Below, piece after piece: positions 7,724 through 17,088 of a stretch of DNA of 64,000 bases; the stretch's first letter is position 1, and the number at the start of each line of letters is the position of its first letter. The DNA comes from Nocardioides humilatus (lineage in GTDB: Bacteria > Actinomycetota > Actinomycetes > Propionibacteriales > Nocardioidaceae). A model generated the notes under the pieces. The model saw only the letters and a list, made by a program, of their open reading frames with translations, did not search any database and was not told the DNA's origin. The position numbers and the translations under genes are program-made. Location: assembly GCF_008373755.1 (NCBI RefSeq), contig NZ_VUJV01000003.1, forward strand, positions 124,001-188,000, given 5' to 3'.

Positions 7724-9658
7724 TTATCGATCAGCGCCGGGCCACATCGAGTCGACCGAATATCGGCGTCCGATCGAGAAGTCGTACTGCACCAACCGCA
7801 GGTCGTTGAGCAATTGCCGCGACGTCGGATCGAGGTCTGCAGCATCGATCTCGTTGCCGTCGCTGCCGATGATCCGGCCCTGGTGCAGAGCACTGATCCG
7901 GTCGTGGAGCTTGTCGAGAAGTGCGAGGTAGGGCGGCACCGGCGCGTCCGCGACGCGATAGACGAGCGGCAGGAAGAAGGCGGGACTCGTGAGCGGCATC
8001 GGCCGGGGCGCGTTGCCCTCGGTGCTCCACACGAAGAACGGCGTCTGGTTGAGAGCTGTGCCGGCGCTGTTGGCGTCCTTGACGTCGGAGTCGTAGATCC
8101 CAGGAAGGTGATCGCCGTAGAAGAGCACGATCGTCTTCTCGTCGCGCTTCTTCAGATCAGTGAGGAATTCGGCGAGAGCCTCGTCGGTGTGCGCCAATCC
8201 GCGTGCGTACTGGCCGATCCGGTCGGCTTCGTCTCCCCCGATGCCAGTGACGCCGATCGGGTCGTCGTAGTGGTTGTCGACGGGGATGTGGTTCTGCATC
8301 GTCACGAGATTGACCATCAACGGGCCTGCGCTGCCGTCGATCTGGTCGAGAACCTCGTCGAAAGCAGCATGGTCGTCGATGTAGGGGTTGTCCTCGATCT
8401 TCTCCTGCGACCCCATCGAGGTGTCGTGGATGAACTCCTCGAAACCGAACGTCCGGTAGACCTGCTCGCGCTTGTACATCCCCACCATGTAGGGGTGGAT
8501 CGCGATCGGGCGGTGCCCCTGGGCCTTGAACCAGCCCACCGCCGAAGGGAAGCGTTCGTAGCCCGCGACCAGCATCTGGTAGGGCGAGATCATCTGCGGA
8601 CGGAAGAGCGCGAGCGACTGCCCGGTCAGCGTCTCGAACTCCATGTTGGCCGTGCCGCCGCCGTAGAGCTGGGCCAGCATCGTGCCCGACGTCGTCTGCC
8701 GCATCAGCGCACGAGTGCGCGGGATGGGGTCGGTCTCAAGGTCGAAGCCGTCGAGCTGCGTCGGGTCGGTGAACGACTCGCTCAGCACCAGCACGACGTT
8801 GACGTCGTCGAGAGTGCCGGTGCGGTGCTGGTTGATGCGGTCGGCGACCTCGGCGTAGCGCGCGCTGATCTCGTCCATCGCCGGCTCGTTGTAGGCGAAC
8901 GGCTCACCCATCGCGGAGATCGGCATGTTGTAGAAGAGCCCGCCGAAGAACCCGTTGCTGCGGTAGTTGGTCTTCTGGTTCCAGTAGCGCCAGTGGTCGC
9001 CGCGCGACTCGTAGACGCCGCGCCAGAAGTTGCCGGGCTCGTTGAACTTCGTGGTCTGGAAGAGGAGCAACGCCGACACCAGGAGGACGACGGCACGCAA
9101 CCCGCCCACGACGACGGCCTCACGGCGCGGGAGTCGCAGCACCGACGGGTGCGGGTAGCGGCGGGCGAGCCGTCGGCCTACCAGCACGCACGCGGCAACC
9201 AGCGCCACCAGCGCCACCACGAGGAGCACGACCTTCCACGGCGAGACCATCGAACCCAGGAAGCCGGGCTCGCTCAAGAAGTCCACGTCGCTGGGGTAGA
9301 TCGGCTCCTCGCGCAGCGAGATCTTGATCCGGTTGGCCGCCGCCAGGGGCAGCGCGATCGCCGACAACAGGCCGATCGCCCACCACAGTCGGCCGATCAA
9401 CGCCCACAGGAAGAGCAGCGCGAGCCACATCACCAGGGTGTCGGCGTAGTAGCCGACGCCGGTCACGAACTGGTCGCCGAACCAACGCGGGTCGCCACGC
9501 CACAGGGTCGACAGCTCCAGCGCAAAGGTCAGGAGCGCAGCGACGAGGAGCGACAGCGCGGCCCCACGTCGAAGGACGACCGGGAGGCGATGGGGCGCGA
9601 CAGCCTGTTCCTCGGTCGTCGCGTCCTCAGCGACGAGCGAGGTGGACACAGGGTTCAT
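7724..9658 (-). CDS. LTA synthase family membrane sulfatase-fold protein
   Basis: 644 residues. About five N-terminal membrane segments (first ending FALEL, last ending SALLLFQ near residue 220) precede a large extracytoplasmic alkaline-phosphatase/sulfatase domain. Seen: VLVLSESFTDP with the metal-binding Glu, the GGGTANMEFETLTG segment that carries the catalytic Thr in lipoteichoic acid synthases, and FYGDHLPGIYD with metal-binding Asp and His. The family moves glycerol-phosphate units from phosphatidylglycerol onto polymers or glycolipids at the cell surface. Which polymer is made here is not shown. Divergent from the propeller gene, with 71 bases between starts. Confidence 0.85.
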   Translation of the reverse strand: MNPVSTSLVAEDATTEEQAVAPHRLPVVLRRGAALSLLVAALLTFALELSTLWRGDPRWFGDQFVTGVGYYADTLVMWLALLFLWALIGRLWWAIGLLSAIALPLAAANRIKISLREEPIYPSDVDFLSEPGFLGSMVSPWKVVLLVVALVALVAACVLVGRRLARRYPHPSVLRLPRREAVVVGGLRAVVLLVSALLLFQTTKFNEPGNFWRGVYESRGDHWRYWNQKTNYRSNGFFGGLFYNMPISAMGEPFAYNEPAMDEISARYAEVADRINQHRTGTLDDVNVVLVLSESFTDPTQLDGFDLETDPIPRTRALMRQTTSGTMLAQLYGGGTANMEFETLTGQSLALFRPQMISPYQMLVAGYERFPSAVGWFKAQGHRPIAIHPYMVGMYKREQVYRTFGFEEFIHDTSMGSQEKIEDNPYIDDHAAFDEVLDQIDGSAGPLMVNLVTMQNHIPVDNHYDDPIGVTGIGGDEADRIGQYARGLAHTDEALAEFLTDLKKRDEKTIVLFYGDHLPGIYDSDVKDANSAGTALNQTPFFVWSTEGNAPRPMPLTSPAFFLPLVYRVADAPVPPYLALLDKLHDRISALHQGRIIGSDGNEIDAADLDPTSRQLLNDLRLVQYDFSIGRRYSVDSMWPGADR

Positions 9659-9729
9659 CGTAGGTTGCCGAACTGTTCATCTTGGGAATTGCCGCTTGCG
9701 CTGAGAGGCGCTGAGAGAGACTTCTCCGC

Positions 9730-11379
9730 ATGTCTCGGACCAGATCCGCCGTCGCAGCGGTCGCCGCCTCCACTGTCCTCGTCCTCGTCCCGGCGGTCAC
9801 CGACGTGACCTCCGCGCCCGCTTCCGCAGTCACCGGCCGCGTCAACCAGCTGCAGGTGCCAGGGACCGTCGAGGTCGATCAGAAGGTCACGATCACCGGC
9901 ACCATCGGCAGGGGCAAGCGCGGTGTCCAGCTCCAGATCCGACCAGACGGCACGAGGACCTGGAACACGGTTGGCCGCACCAGTACCAACGCGCAGGGCG
10001 CGTTCGTCTTTGCAAGCCACGTCTTCCGGCACGCACCGGCCAACCCGCTGCCCAAGCCGATGGATGTGCGCGTCTACGCGCCATCCGCCGGCGACCGACC
10101 GGCGGACACCACCGTGGTCAAGCGAGTCCGCGTGGTCAACCCGCGACCGGGCACCCTCGGGCCGCTCTCGCTGGTTTCCGTCGGCTCCGACGAGCGTCTC
10201 GGTGACGGGACCTCCGGCGAGAACGGCTACACGACGAGCGGCGACGGGCGCTACGTCGTCTTCGACTCCAACGCCAGCTGGACGGATCCGACGCGGAAGC
10301 GCCTGTTCCTCCAGGTCTTCCTGCGCGATCGGGTGGCGGGCACCACGACGCTCGTGTCGCGTGCGCTCGACGGCCGCCAGCCCCGAGGACATTCCTTCGT
10401 GCCGTTCATCAGCGCTGACGGCACGTGGGTCGTCTTCTGGTCGGAGGCCGCGGGCCTGGTCAAGAACGACAGCAACGGTCGCGGCGACATGTTCTGGTGG
10501 AACCGTGAGACGGGCCGGATCACGATGGTCAAGGGTCTGCCGGCCGATACGAAGAACCGAGGTGTGCGCCCACTCGCCCTGTCCGCTGACGGTCGCTTCC
10601 TCGCGTTCGCCTCCAACCGCCCCGACCTGGCGCCCGCACCCAAGGACGGTTCCATGGACCTCTACGTCCTCGACCGACAGTCGGGCATCGCCGAGCAGAT
10701 GCCGACACCACCGACCGATCCGGGGTTGGGGATCGACGAGATGTTCGCCGTCTCGATGAGCGACGACGGCCGCTACGTCGCCTACGCCGTCGACGTCGAT
10801 GAACGCGACCCGTGGGACTACGTGGACAACCGCGAGCTGGTGTTCGTCGACCGCACCCTGGGGACCACCCGATCGATACCGATGGATCCCGCCGGCATCC
10901 GCGGGGCGAACGACGACCTCGATGTCCGCGCGACCTGGATGTCCGCCGACGGCGGCGTCGTCGCCTACTCTGCGCCGGTCGCCGACGGTGACTCCTACGC
11001 CACCAACGACACGGCCGTCTACCTCTGGCACAGCTCGACCGGCGAGGCCGAGATGATGCCCGGCACTTTCTTCAACGGCTCGGGCGAGACGGGACGCTTG
11101 CTACGACCGTCGCTGTCGGCGGACACCCGCTACGTCGCCCTGCGCATCAGCGCCGGCTACGACACCTACCTCTACCGGGTCGACACCGCCGCCGGTACGG
11201 CCGAGGAGCTCGTGACCTACCGGCCGGGCTCCCACGGGTACACGCCGAACTGGGGCGACCCCGTGATCACCGCCGATGGCTCCACGGTGATGTTCGGGCT
11301 CGATGCTCGCGAGGCCTACGTGCCGCACGACGTGAACGAGGTACGGGACGTGTTCGCGTGGGTCGCTGACCCGGGCTGA
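9730..11379 (+). CDS. Secreted seven-bladed beta-propeller protein
   Basis: 549 residues with an N-terminal signal sequence (cleavage likely after APASA near residue 34). Residues about 38-130 resemble an immunoglobulin-like domain (VEVDQKVTITGTIGRGKRG). The rest contains seven TolB/PD40-like blades, each marked by an S-x-DG-x-Y-V-x-F-type strand: GDGRYVVF, ADGTWVVFW, ADGRFLAF, DDGRYVAY, ADGGVVAY, ADTRYVAL and ADGSTVMF. Seven repeats match a closed seven-blade propeller. No catalytic motif is recognised; ligand or protein binding at the cell surface is the likely role. A small hairpin (11390-11407) lies in the 30-base convergent gap to the LysR gene. Confidence 0.75.
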   Translation: MSRTRSAVAAVAASTVLVLVPAVTDVTSAPASAVTGRVNQLQVPGTVEVDQKVTITGTIGRGKRGVQLQIRPDGTRTWNTVGRTSTNAQGAFVFASHVFRHAPANPLPKPMDVRVYAPSAGDRPADTTVVKRVRVVNPRPGTLGPLSLVSVGSDERLGDGTSGENGYTTSGDGRYVVFDSNASWTDPTRKRLFLQVFLRDRVAGTTTLVSRALDGRQPRGHSFVPFISADGTWVVFWSEAAGLVKNDSNGRGDMFWWNRETGRITMVKGLPADTKNRGVRPLALSADGRFLAFASNRPDLAPAPKDGSMDLYVLDRQSGIAEQMPTPPTDPGLGIDEMFAVSMSDDGRYVAYAVDVDERDPWDYVDNRELVFVDRTLGTTRSIPMDPAGIRGANDDLDVRATWMSADGGVVAYSAPVADGDSYATNDTAVYLWHSSTGEAEMMPGTFFNGSGETGRLLRPSLSADTRYVALRISAGYDTYLYRVDTAAGTAEELVTYRPGSHGYTPNWGDPVITADGSTVMFGLDAREAYVPHDVNEVRDVFAWVADPG

Positions 11380-11389
11380 GTCCGAATGT

Positions 11390-11407
11390 GCCAGGGCTCG
11401 GCCTGGC
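11390..11407. terminator. Possible shared hairpin in a convergent gap
   Basis: GCCAGG and CCTGGC arms (six base pairs, six-base loop) lie between the stops of the propeller and LysR genes. There is no U-run, so termination is only suggested by position. Confidence 0.3.
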
Positions 11408-11409
11408 CC

Positions 11410-12324
11410 TCAGGACGCGCGCGCTGTGCGGTACTCCCCTGCTCGCGCCACCAGCGCCGCGTGCAGCTCCCGCACCTGAAGCGAGACCGGCAGGTTGGCG
11501 CGGTGGCGCACGACGAGCGTGACCGTGGTGCGGTCGGCCGCGATCGGCCGTACGACGAGCAGACCGGCGCGGTGGAGGGCGTCGTCGACCACGCTGTAGT
11601 CGGGCAGGACGGTGATCCCGAGGCCTTCGGCGACCAGCGCCTTGCCCATCTCTGCACCGTCGGTGCTGTGGCACACCCGCGGCAGGTCGGTGCCGAAGAT
11701 CCGGTGCGCGTAGCGGTGCATGAGGTAGCCCGAGCGCATCATCACGAAGCGTTCCTCGCGCAGGTCGTCGACGGTGACCTGGGCCCGGGCCGCCAAAGCG
11801 TGCCCGGCCGGCATCACCGCCACCGGACGACCGCGCACCAGCTCGGTGCCCATCAGACCGACGGGCGCGTCGTCGCCGTCGAGGACGTTGACGAGCCCGA
11901 GGTCGAGGCTGCCCTCTGCCAGACCTTCGTCGATCTGGGCCTGCTGCATCGTCAGGACCTCGACCGTCGCGTTGGGTCGTGACGACTGGAAGGCCTGCAC
12001 GGCCGGCACCAGCAGGGCCGCCGTACCGGCGTGCACGGTGCCGAGGCGGATGAGACGACCGTCGGTGCGCTGGTCGCCGGCGGCAGCACGCAACCGGTCG
12101 ACCGCGGCGAGGACCTCCTCCATGTAGGGCAGGAGCTCGCGCCCCTCCCTGCTGATCCGCGCGCCCGTGCGCCGGCGGTCGAGGAGCGTCACCTTGAGCT
12201 CGCGCTCGAGCTTGGTGACCGACTCGCTCAGCGCGGGCTGGGAGAGATGGAGTCTTTCGCTGGCCCGGCGTAGCGACCCGTGCCTGGTCACTGCCGCGAG
12301 GTACTCGAGCTGTTCGATCCGCAT
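11410..12324 (-). CDS. LysR-family transcriptional regulator of the organosulfur operon
   Basis: 304 residues with the LysR winged helix at the N-terminus (MRIEQLEYLAAVTRHGSLRR, then the ERLHLSQPALSESVTKLE recognition region) and a C-terminal periplasmic-binding-like effector domain from about residue 90. The ATG start is supported by AAAGGCGG upstream. It is divergent from the SfnG gene with a 149-base shared control region, the usual layout for a LysR protein controlling its neighbour. It is therefore the likely sulfur-responsive activator of the five genes that follow (inferred from position only). Confidence 0.9.
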   Translation of the reverse strand: MRIEQLEYLAAVTRHGSLRRASERLHLSQPALSESVTKLERELKVTLLDRRRTGARISREGRELLPYMEEVLAAVDRLRAAAGDQRTDGRLIRLGTVHAGTAALLVPAVQAFQSSRPNATVEVLTMQQAQIDEGLAEGSLDLGLVNVLDGDDAPVGLMGTELVRGRPVAVMPAGHALAARAQVTVDDLREERFVMMRSGYLMHRYAHRIFGTDLPRVCHSTDGAEMGKALVAEGLGITVLPDYSVVDDALHRAGLLVVRPIAADRTTVTLVVRHRANLPVSLQVRELHAALVARAGEYRTARAS

Positions 12325-12473
12325 AGCCGTCCGCCTTTGTCTGTCTGGTGAGAGGCCACCCCGATCGCGCACTCCGCGACGCCTGCCATCAGTTCCTTGT
12401 GTCGGAGCCTAAGACTAGTAACTTGATAGACAAAGAAGCAAACAACGCGCCGGAACATCCCCGAGGAGCCCCG
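12325..12473. promoter_or_regulatory. Divergent LysR/SfnG control region
   Basis: This 149-base region separates the two divergent starts. It contains an AT-richer core (around 12413-12450, ACTAGTAACTTGATAGACAAAG) unlike its GC-rich surroundings, the expected place for both promoters and the LysR operator. No clear T-N11-A palindrome could be fixed by eye. A good ribosome site (GAGGAG) lies before the SfnG ATG. Confidence 0.5.
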
Positions 12474-13601
12474 ATGAGCCACCGCCCACCTGTCGATCCG
12501 ACGACCCTCACCCAGCCCCTCCAGTTCGCCTACTGGGTGCCCAACGTGAGCGGGGGCCTGGTCGTCAGCAAGATCGAGCAGCGCACCGACTGGAGCTACG
12601 ACTACAACAAGCGGCTGGCGCGCCTGGCCGAGGACAACGGCTTCGACTACGCCCTCTCCCAGGTCCGCTACATCGCGTCCTACGGAGCCGCCTACCAACA
12701 CGAGTCGACGGCGTTCAGCCTGGCGCTCCTGCTCGCGACCGAGCGGCTCAAGGTCATCGCGGCGATCCACCCGGGCTTGTGGCACCCCGGCGTCCTCGCC
12801 AAGTGGATCGCCACCGCGGACCAGATCTCCGAGGGCCGCGCGGCCATCAACGTCGTGAGCGGTTGGTTCAAGGACGAGTTCACCAAGCTGGGCGAGCCGT
12901 GGCTCGAGCACGGCGAGCGCTACCGCCGCTCCGAGGAGTTCATCCGCTACGTCCGTGAGCTGTGGACCTCCGACCACGCCGAGCTCAGCGGTGACTTCTA
13001 CCGGCTGCACGACTTCGACCTGAAGCCGAAGCCCGTCATCACCCCGGACCGTCCCCACCCCGAGATCTTCATGGGCGGCAACTCCACCGACGCCCGCGGG
13101 ATGGGGGGACGGGTCGCCGACTGGTACTTCGCCAACGGCAACACCCCCGAGGGCATCAGCGAGCAGATCCGCGACGTCAGCGACGTCGCCACCGTGCACG
13201 GCCGAGCGGTGAAGTTCGGCGTCAACGGTTTCCTCATCGGCCGCGACACCGAGCGCGAGGCTCACGACGTGCTGCGCGAGATCGTCGACAAGGCCGACCG
13301 CGAGGCGGTCGAGGGCTTCGGCAGCGCCGTGAAGCAGGCCGGCCAGAGCACCGGTGACGGCAAGGGCATGTGGCAGGACTCCGAGTTCGCCGACCTGGTG
13401 CAGTACAACGACGGTTTCCGCACCGGCCTGATCGGCACGCCTGAGCAGATTGCCACCCGGATGCTCGACTACAAGCGGCGCGGCGTGAGCCTCTTCCTCC
13501 TCGGCTTCCTCCACTACCTCGAGGACGTCGAGTACTTCGGCCGCGAGGTCCTCCCCATCGTCCGGGAGCTCGAGGCGGCGGAGCTGGAGCGCGTCGGATG
13601 A
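12474..13601 (+). CDS. sfnG: Dimethylsulfone monooxygenase SfnG-type flavoenzyme
   Basis: A 375-residue luciferase-like, FMNH2-dependent monooxygenase. The N-terminal FAYWVPNVSGGLVVSKIEQR segment, GFDYALSQVRYIASYGA, and NVVSGWFKDEF are characteristic of SfnG, which oxidises dimethylsulfone to methanesulfinate so that its sulfur can be assimilated. ATG at 12474 is chosen; the frame is open further upstream but that part falls in the control region. The stop overlaps the next start (ATGA). The enzyme needs reduced FMN, for which two reductase genes lie at the end of the operon. Confidence 0.92.
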   Translation: MSHRPPVDPTTLTQPLQFAYWVPNVSGGLVVSKIEQRTDWSYDYNKRLARLAEDNGFDYALSQVRYIASYGAAYQHESTAFSLALLLATERLKVIAAIHPGLWHPGVLAKWIATADQISEGRAAINVVSGWFKDEFTKLGEPWLEHGERYRRSEEFIRYVRELWTSDHAELSGDFYRLHDFDLKPKPVITPDRPHPEIFMGGNSTDARGMGGRVADWYFANGNTPEGISEQIRDVSDVATVHGRAVKFGVNGFLIGRDTEREAHDVLREIVDKADREAVEGFGSAVKQAGQSTGDGKGMWQDSEFADLVQYNDGFRTGLIGTPEQIATRMLDYKRRGVSLFLLGFLHYLEDVEYFGREVLPIVRELEAAELERVG

Positions 13602-14866
13602 CGGCCCTCCGCACCCCTATCGACGAGCTGGCGCAGCAGGTCGTGAGCGACCCGCCGCCGGTGCCCGTCCTCGGCCCGCGCCGAGCGGTCGAGGTCGCTC
13701 GCGAGCTCGGCGCGCGGTTCGCCGCGGGCGCGGCCGAGCGCGATCGTCACCGGATCCTGCCGACCGAGCAGGTCGACCAGCTCTCAGCGTCGGGGCTGCT
13801 CGCCGTCACCGTCCCCAAGGAGTACGGCGGCGCCGACCTCGCCGTCGAGACGCTGGCCGAGATCGTGCGGCTGGTCGCAGCCGGCGACCCCAACGTGGCC
13901 CAGATCCCGCACAGCCACTTCGTCTACGTCAACGTGCTGCGTGAGCAGGGCACCGCCGAGCAGAAGGAGCGGCTGTTCGGTGACGTGCTGCGCGGCGCCC
14001 GGTTCGGCAACGCGCAGTCGGAGATCGGCAGCAAGCACGTGCGCGACCACGCGACCACCCTGCGCCCGGTCGGCCCGCGCCGCGGTGTCGGCGCGGCCCG
14101 AGCCTCCGAGTGGGTGCTCGACGGCACCAAGGGCTACTGCACCGGCGCGCTTTTCGCCCACTGGATCCCGGTGCTCGCCCACCTCGACGAGGAAGGGCCG
14201 CTCCACGTCGCCTGGGTCGAGCGCAACGCACCGGGCGTCTCTGTCGTAGACGACTGGGACGGCGTCGGACAGCGCACCACGGCGAGCGGCACGGTCCGCC
14301 TCGACGGGGTCCGGGTGCCGGGCGAGCTGATCACGCCGTACCACCTCACCTTCGACCGGCCGCAGACGTTCGGCGCGTTCGCCCAGGTCCTCCACGCGGC
14401 GATCGATGCGGGCATCGCGCGAGCGGCCCTGGCCGATGCCGCCGAGTTCGTGACGACCAAGAGCCGGCCCTATCCCGACGCCGGCGTGGACCGAGCGGCG
14501 CAGGATCCGCTGGTCGTGCACGCCTTCGGTGAGCTCGAGGTCCAGGTGCGCGCAGCGGAAGCACTGCTGGCCGAGGCCGCGCGGGCGATCGACGAGGCCG
14601 ATGTCGACCTCGACGACTCCACCGCGGCGCGTGCGAGCCTGGCGGTCGCGGCCGCCCGAGCCGCGACCACAGCAGCGTCGGTCGAAGCCGGCAGCAGGCT
14701 CTTCGAGGTCTGTGGGACGCGGTCGGCACTGGCCTCGCTCGTGCTCGACCGCCACTGGCGCAACGCGCGGACCCACACCCTGCACGACCCGGCTGCCTGG
14801 AAGATCCAGCACCTCGGCCACTACGCCATCGACGGCACCCTGCCCCCACGCCACGGACAGCTCTAG
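13598..14866 (+). CDS. SfnB/DszC-type acyl-CoA-dehydrogenase-fold flavoenzyme
   Basis: 422 residues with the acyl-CoA dehydrogenase fold. The block DDWDGVGQRTTASGTVRLDGVRVPG and the C-terminal LDRHWRNARTHTLHDP motif are those of the SfnB / DszC / IbdH group, flavin-dependent enzymes of organosulfur metabolism, and differ from classical beta-oxidation dehydrogenases. It overlaps SfnG by four bases and is followed after eight bases by the SsuD-type gene, whose ribosome site overlaps this stop. Substrate is unknown; the operon points to a sulfone, sulfonate or other organosulfur compound. A paralogue of the same group occurs at 39589-40809. Confidence 0.85.
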   Translation: MTALRTPIDELAQQVVSDPPPVPVLGPRRAVEVARELGARFAAGAAERDRHRILPTEQVDQLSASGLLAVTVPKEYGGADLAVETLAEIVRLVAAGDPNVAQIPHSHFVYVNVLREQGTAEQKERLFGDVLRGARFGNAQSEIGSKHVRDHATTLRPVGPRRGVGAARASEWVLDGTKGYCTGALFAHWIPVLAHLDEEGPLHVAWVERNAPGVSVVDDWDGVGQRTTASGTVRLDGVRVPGELITPYHLTFDRPQTFGAFAQVLHAAIDAGIARAALADAAEFVTTKSRPYPDAGVDRAAQDPLVVHAFGELEVQVRAAEALLAEAARAIDEADVDLDDSTAARASLAVAAARAATTAASVEAGSRLFEVCGTRSALASLVLDRHWRNARTHTLHDPAAWKIQHLGHYAIDGTLPPRHGQL

Positions 14867-14874
14867 GAGCATCG

Positions 14875-16041
14875 ATGACCCTCAGGTTCCACTGGTTCCT
14901 CCCCACCAACGGCGGGGACGGCCGGCACGTCGTCGGTGGCGGACACGGGCTCACGCCCGGGAAGTCCGGCCGCCCCGGCGACATCGCCTATCTCACCCAG
15001 GTCGCGCGCGCTGCCGAGGACAACGGCTTCGAGGCGGCGCTGACCCCAACGGGAGCCTGGTGCGAGGACGCGTGGCTGTCGACCGCCATGTTGTCGCGGA
15101 CCTCCGACCGGCTGAAGTTCCTGGTCGCCTTCCGCCCCGGGCTCGTCGCTCCCTTCCTGGCCGCCCAGATGGCCGGCACGTTCCAGAACCTCACCGACGG
15201 ACGCCTGCTGCTCAACGTCGTGACGGGTGGCGAGACCCACGAGCAGCAGATGTACGGCGACTTCTTGGACAAGGACGCCCGCTATGCGCGGTGCGACGAG
15301 TTCCTCGAGGTCGTGCGCCGGCTCTGGGCTGGCGAGACGGTCGACTTCGAGGGTGAGCACATCGCTCTCCGCGGAGCGGCGCTCGACCAGATCCCCAGCC
15401 CAGTGCCGGCGATCTACTTCGGCGGCTCCTCCCCCGCCGCCGGACGCGTCGCGGCGCGTCACGCCGACGTCTACCTGACCTGGGGCGAGCCCCCCGACGC
15501 GGTCGCGGAGAAGATCGGCTGGATCCGGCGTCTCGCGATCGAGGAGGGCCGCGACCCGGACCGACCGATCCGCTTCGGTCTGCGCATCCACACGATCACG
15601 CGCGACACGTCGACGGCAGCGTGGACCGAGGCCGACCGCCTCCTCGCGCAGATCCCCGAGGACGCGATCCATCGGGTCCAGGAGGGGCTGCGGCTCAGCG
15701 AGTCGGAGGGCCAGCGACGGATGCTCGCCCTCCACGGCGGCAGCGCCGACAACCTCGAGGTCTACCCCAACGTCTGGGCCGGCATCGGCCTGGTGCGCGG
15801 TGGCGCCGGCACCGCCTTGGTCGGCAGCCACGAGGAGGTCGCCGACCGGATCGAGGAATATGCCGCGCTCGGCATCGAGGAGTTCGTGCTGTCCGCCTAC
15901 CCGCACCTCGAGGGGGCCTACTGGTTCGGCGAGGGCGTCCTCCCGATCCTCGCCGAGCGGGGGCTGTGGAAGGACCCGCGGCCGCAGCGGCACCACAACG
16001 CCGCCGTACCTTTCGCCAACACCGGGCGGGTGGCGTCGTGA
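14875..16041 (+). CDS. ssuD: FMNH2-dependent alkanesulfonate monooxygenase (SsuD type)
   Basis: A 388-residue luciferase-like monooxygenase that releases sulfite from alkanesulfonates. The N-terminus aligns by eye with the known SsuD pattern: FHWFLPTNGGDGRHV, PTGAWCEDAW (the conserved active-site cysteine position), RLKFLVAFRPG and NVVTGGETHEQ. In a two-step route, dimethylsulfone is oxidised by SfnG to methanesulfinate, then methanesulfonate would be cleaved by this enzyme. The stop overlaps the following start (GTGA). Confidence 0.88.
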   Translation: MTLRFHWFLPTNGGDGRHVVGGGHGLTPGKSGRPGDIAYLTQVARAAEDNGFEAALTPTGAWCEDAWLSTAMLSRTSDRLKFLVAFRPGLVAPFLAAQMAGTFQNLTDGRLLLNVVTGGETHEQQMYGDFLDKDARYARCDEFLEVVRRLWAGETVDFEGEHIALRGAALDQIPSPVPAIYFGGSSPAAGRVAARHADVYLTWGEPPDAVAEKIGWIRRLAIEEGRDPDRPIRFGLRIHTITRDTSTAAWTEADRLLAQIPEDAIHRVQEGLRLSESEGQRRMLALHGGSADNLEVYPNVWAGIGLVRGGAGTALVGSHEEVADRIEEYAALGIEEFVLSAYPHLEGAYWFGEGVLPILAERGLWKDPRPQRHHNAAVPFANTGRVAS

Positions 16042-16565
16042 GCACCGCGCGCCCCGCACCCACGACCGCGGTCGTGGTCGGCAACCCGAAGGCGGGGAGC
16101 CGGACCCTGACCGCAGCCACCTACGTCGCCCGGGAGCTCACGGGCGCCGATCCGGACCTGGTCGTCGACCTCGCCACGATCGGTCCCGAGTTGGTCGACT
16201 GGCGGGCCTCCGCGGTCAACGACCTGGTCGCGCAGGTCGGGCGGGCGGACCTGGTGGTGGTCGCGTGCCCGACCTACAAGGCGACCTACACCGGACTGCT
16301 CAAGCTCTTCCTCGACCGGTTCTCGGTCGGGCAGCTGAGCGGGGTCGCCGTACCCCTCATGCTCGGCGCGGGGCCGGCCCACGCATTGGCGCCCGAGCTC
16401 GGCCTGCGGCCGCTGCTCACCCACCTCGGCGCGCTGGTGCCGACGCCGGGGCTCTACGTGCTCGAGGAGCAGTACGACGCCCCGGCCGCCTACGCCGAAT
16501 GGCTCGCGGGCGCCGGGCCCGCCGTCACCGCACTACTCAGCCGACCGCGAGGAGCGACCGCATGA
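16038..16565 (+). CDS. NADPH-dependent FMN reductase (SsuE/MsuE-like, flavodoxin fold)
   Basis: 175 residues from a GTG inside the preceding stop. The N-terminal VVVGNPKAGSRT phosphate-binding loop and the CPTYKATYTGLLKLFLDRF segment are typical of SsuE/MsuE, which supply reduced FMN to two-component sulfonate monooxygenases. Co-translation with the SsuD-type gene (four-base overlap) supports this partnership. Its own stop overlaps the next start (ATGA). Confidence 0.88.
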   Translation: MSTARPAPTTAVVVGNPKAGSRTLTAATYVARELTGADPDLVVDLATIGPELVDWRASAVNDLVAQVGRADLVVVACPTYKATYTGLLKLFLDRFSVGQLSGVAVPLMLGAGPAHALAPELGLRPLLTHLGALVPTPGLYVLEEQYDAPAAYAEWLAGAGPAVTALLSRPRGATA

Positions 16566-17080
16566 CCCTCACCGGTGTGATCACCAACCAGGACCTCGAC
16601 CCGGCCCGGCTCCGCGAGGCGTTCGGCAGCTTCCCCAGCGGGGTGGTCGCCGTGGCGGCCGAGGTCGACGGGGAGCTGATCGGGCTCGCTGCGAGCTCGT
16701 TCACCTCCGTCAGCCTCGAGCCTCCGCTCGTGTCGGTGTCGCTGGCCAACACCTCCAAGACCTGGCCCGACCTGCGTCGTGCCGGTCGGCTCGGCCTGAC
16801 GGTGCTGGCCGAGCACCACGGCGAGGCCTGCCGCCAGCTCGCCGGACCGGTCGAGCACCGTTTCGACGCGGTGCCGATCACCATCTCGGAGGACGGCGCG
16901 GTCACCCTCGACGAGGGCCTGACCCGCTTCGAGTGCTCGGTCTACCGGGAGGTCGAGGCAGGCGACCACACGATCGTGCTGCTGCTGCTCCACGGCGTCG
17001 AGCGCCGGTCCGGACATGACGAAGGCGCCCCGCTGGTGTTCCACCGGAGCGCCTTCGGACGACTGTCAGCAGTCGTCTGA
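16562..17080 (+). CDS. Flavin reductase family protein (HpaC/DszD-like split-barrel)
   Basis: 172 residues of the split-barrel flavin reductase family: FGSFPSGVVAVAAEVDG, AASSFTSVSLEPPLVSVSLAN and WPDLRRAGRLGLTVLAE. It reduces FMN or FAD with NAD(P)H for a partner monooxygenase. It is unrelated in fold to the reductase gene just before it, so this operon carries two different sources of reduced flavin, perhaps one for the luciferase-like enzymes and one for the SfnB/DszC-type enzyme (inference). It is the last gene of the operon and converges on leuD with an eight-base gap. Confidence 0.88.
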   Translation: MTLTGVITNQDLDPARLREAFGSFPSGVVAVAAEVDGELIGLAASSFTSVSLEPPLVSVSLANTSKTWPDLRRAGRLGLTVLAEHHGEACRQLAGPVEHRFDAVPITISEDGAVTLDEGLTRFECSVYREVEAGDHTIVLLLLHGVERRSGHDEGAPLVFHRSAFGRLSAVV

Positions 17081-17088
17081 GCCTGCTG

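Noticed and set aside
7691-9808. 705-codon open frame on the plus strand opposite the LTA-synthase-like gene
   Set aside because: Shadow frame: high GC removes stop codons opposite a real gene. It has Arg/Val/Asp-rich composition and no domain.
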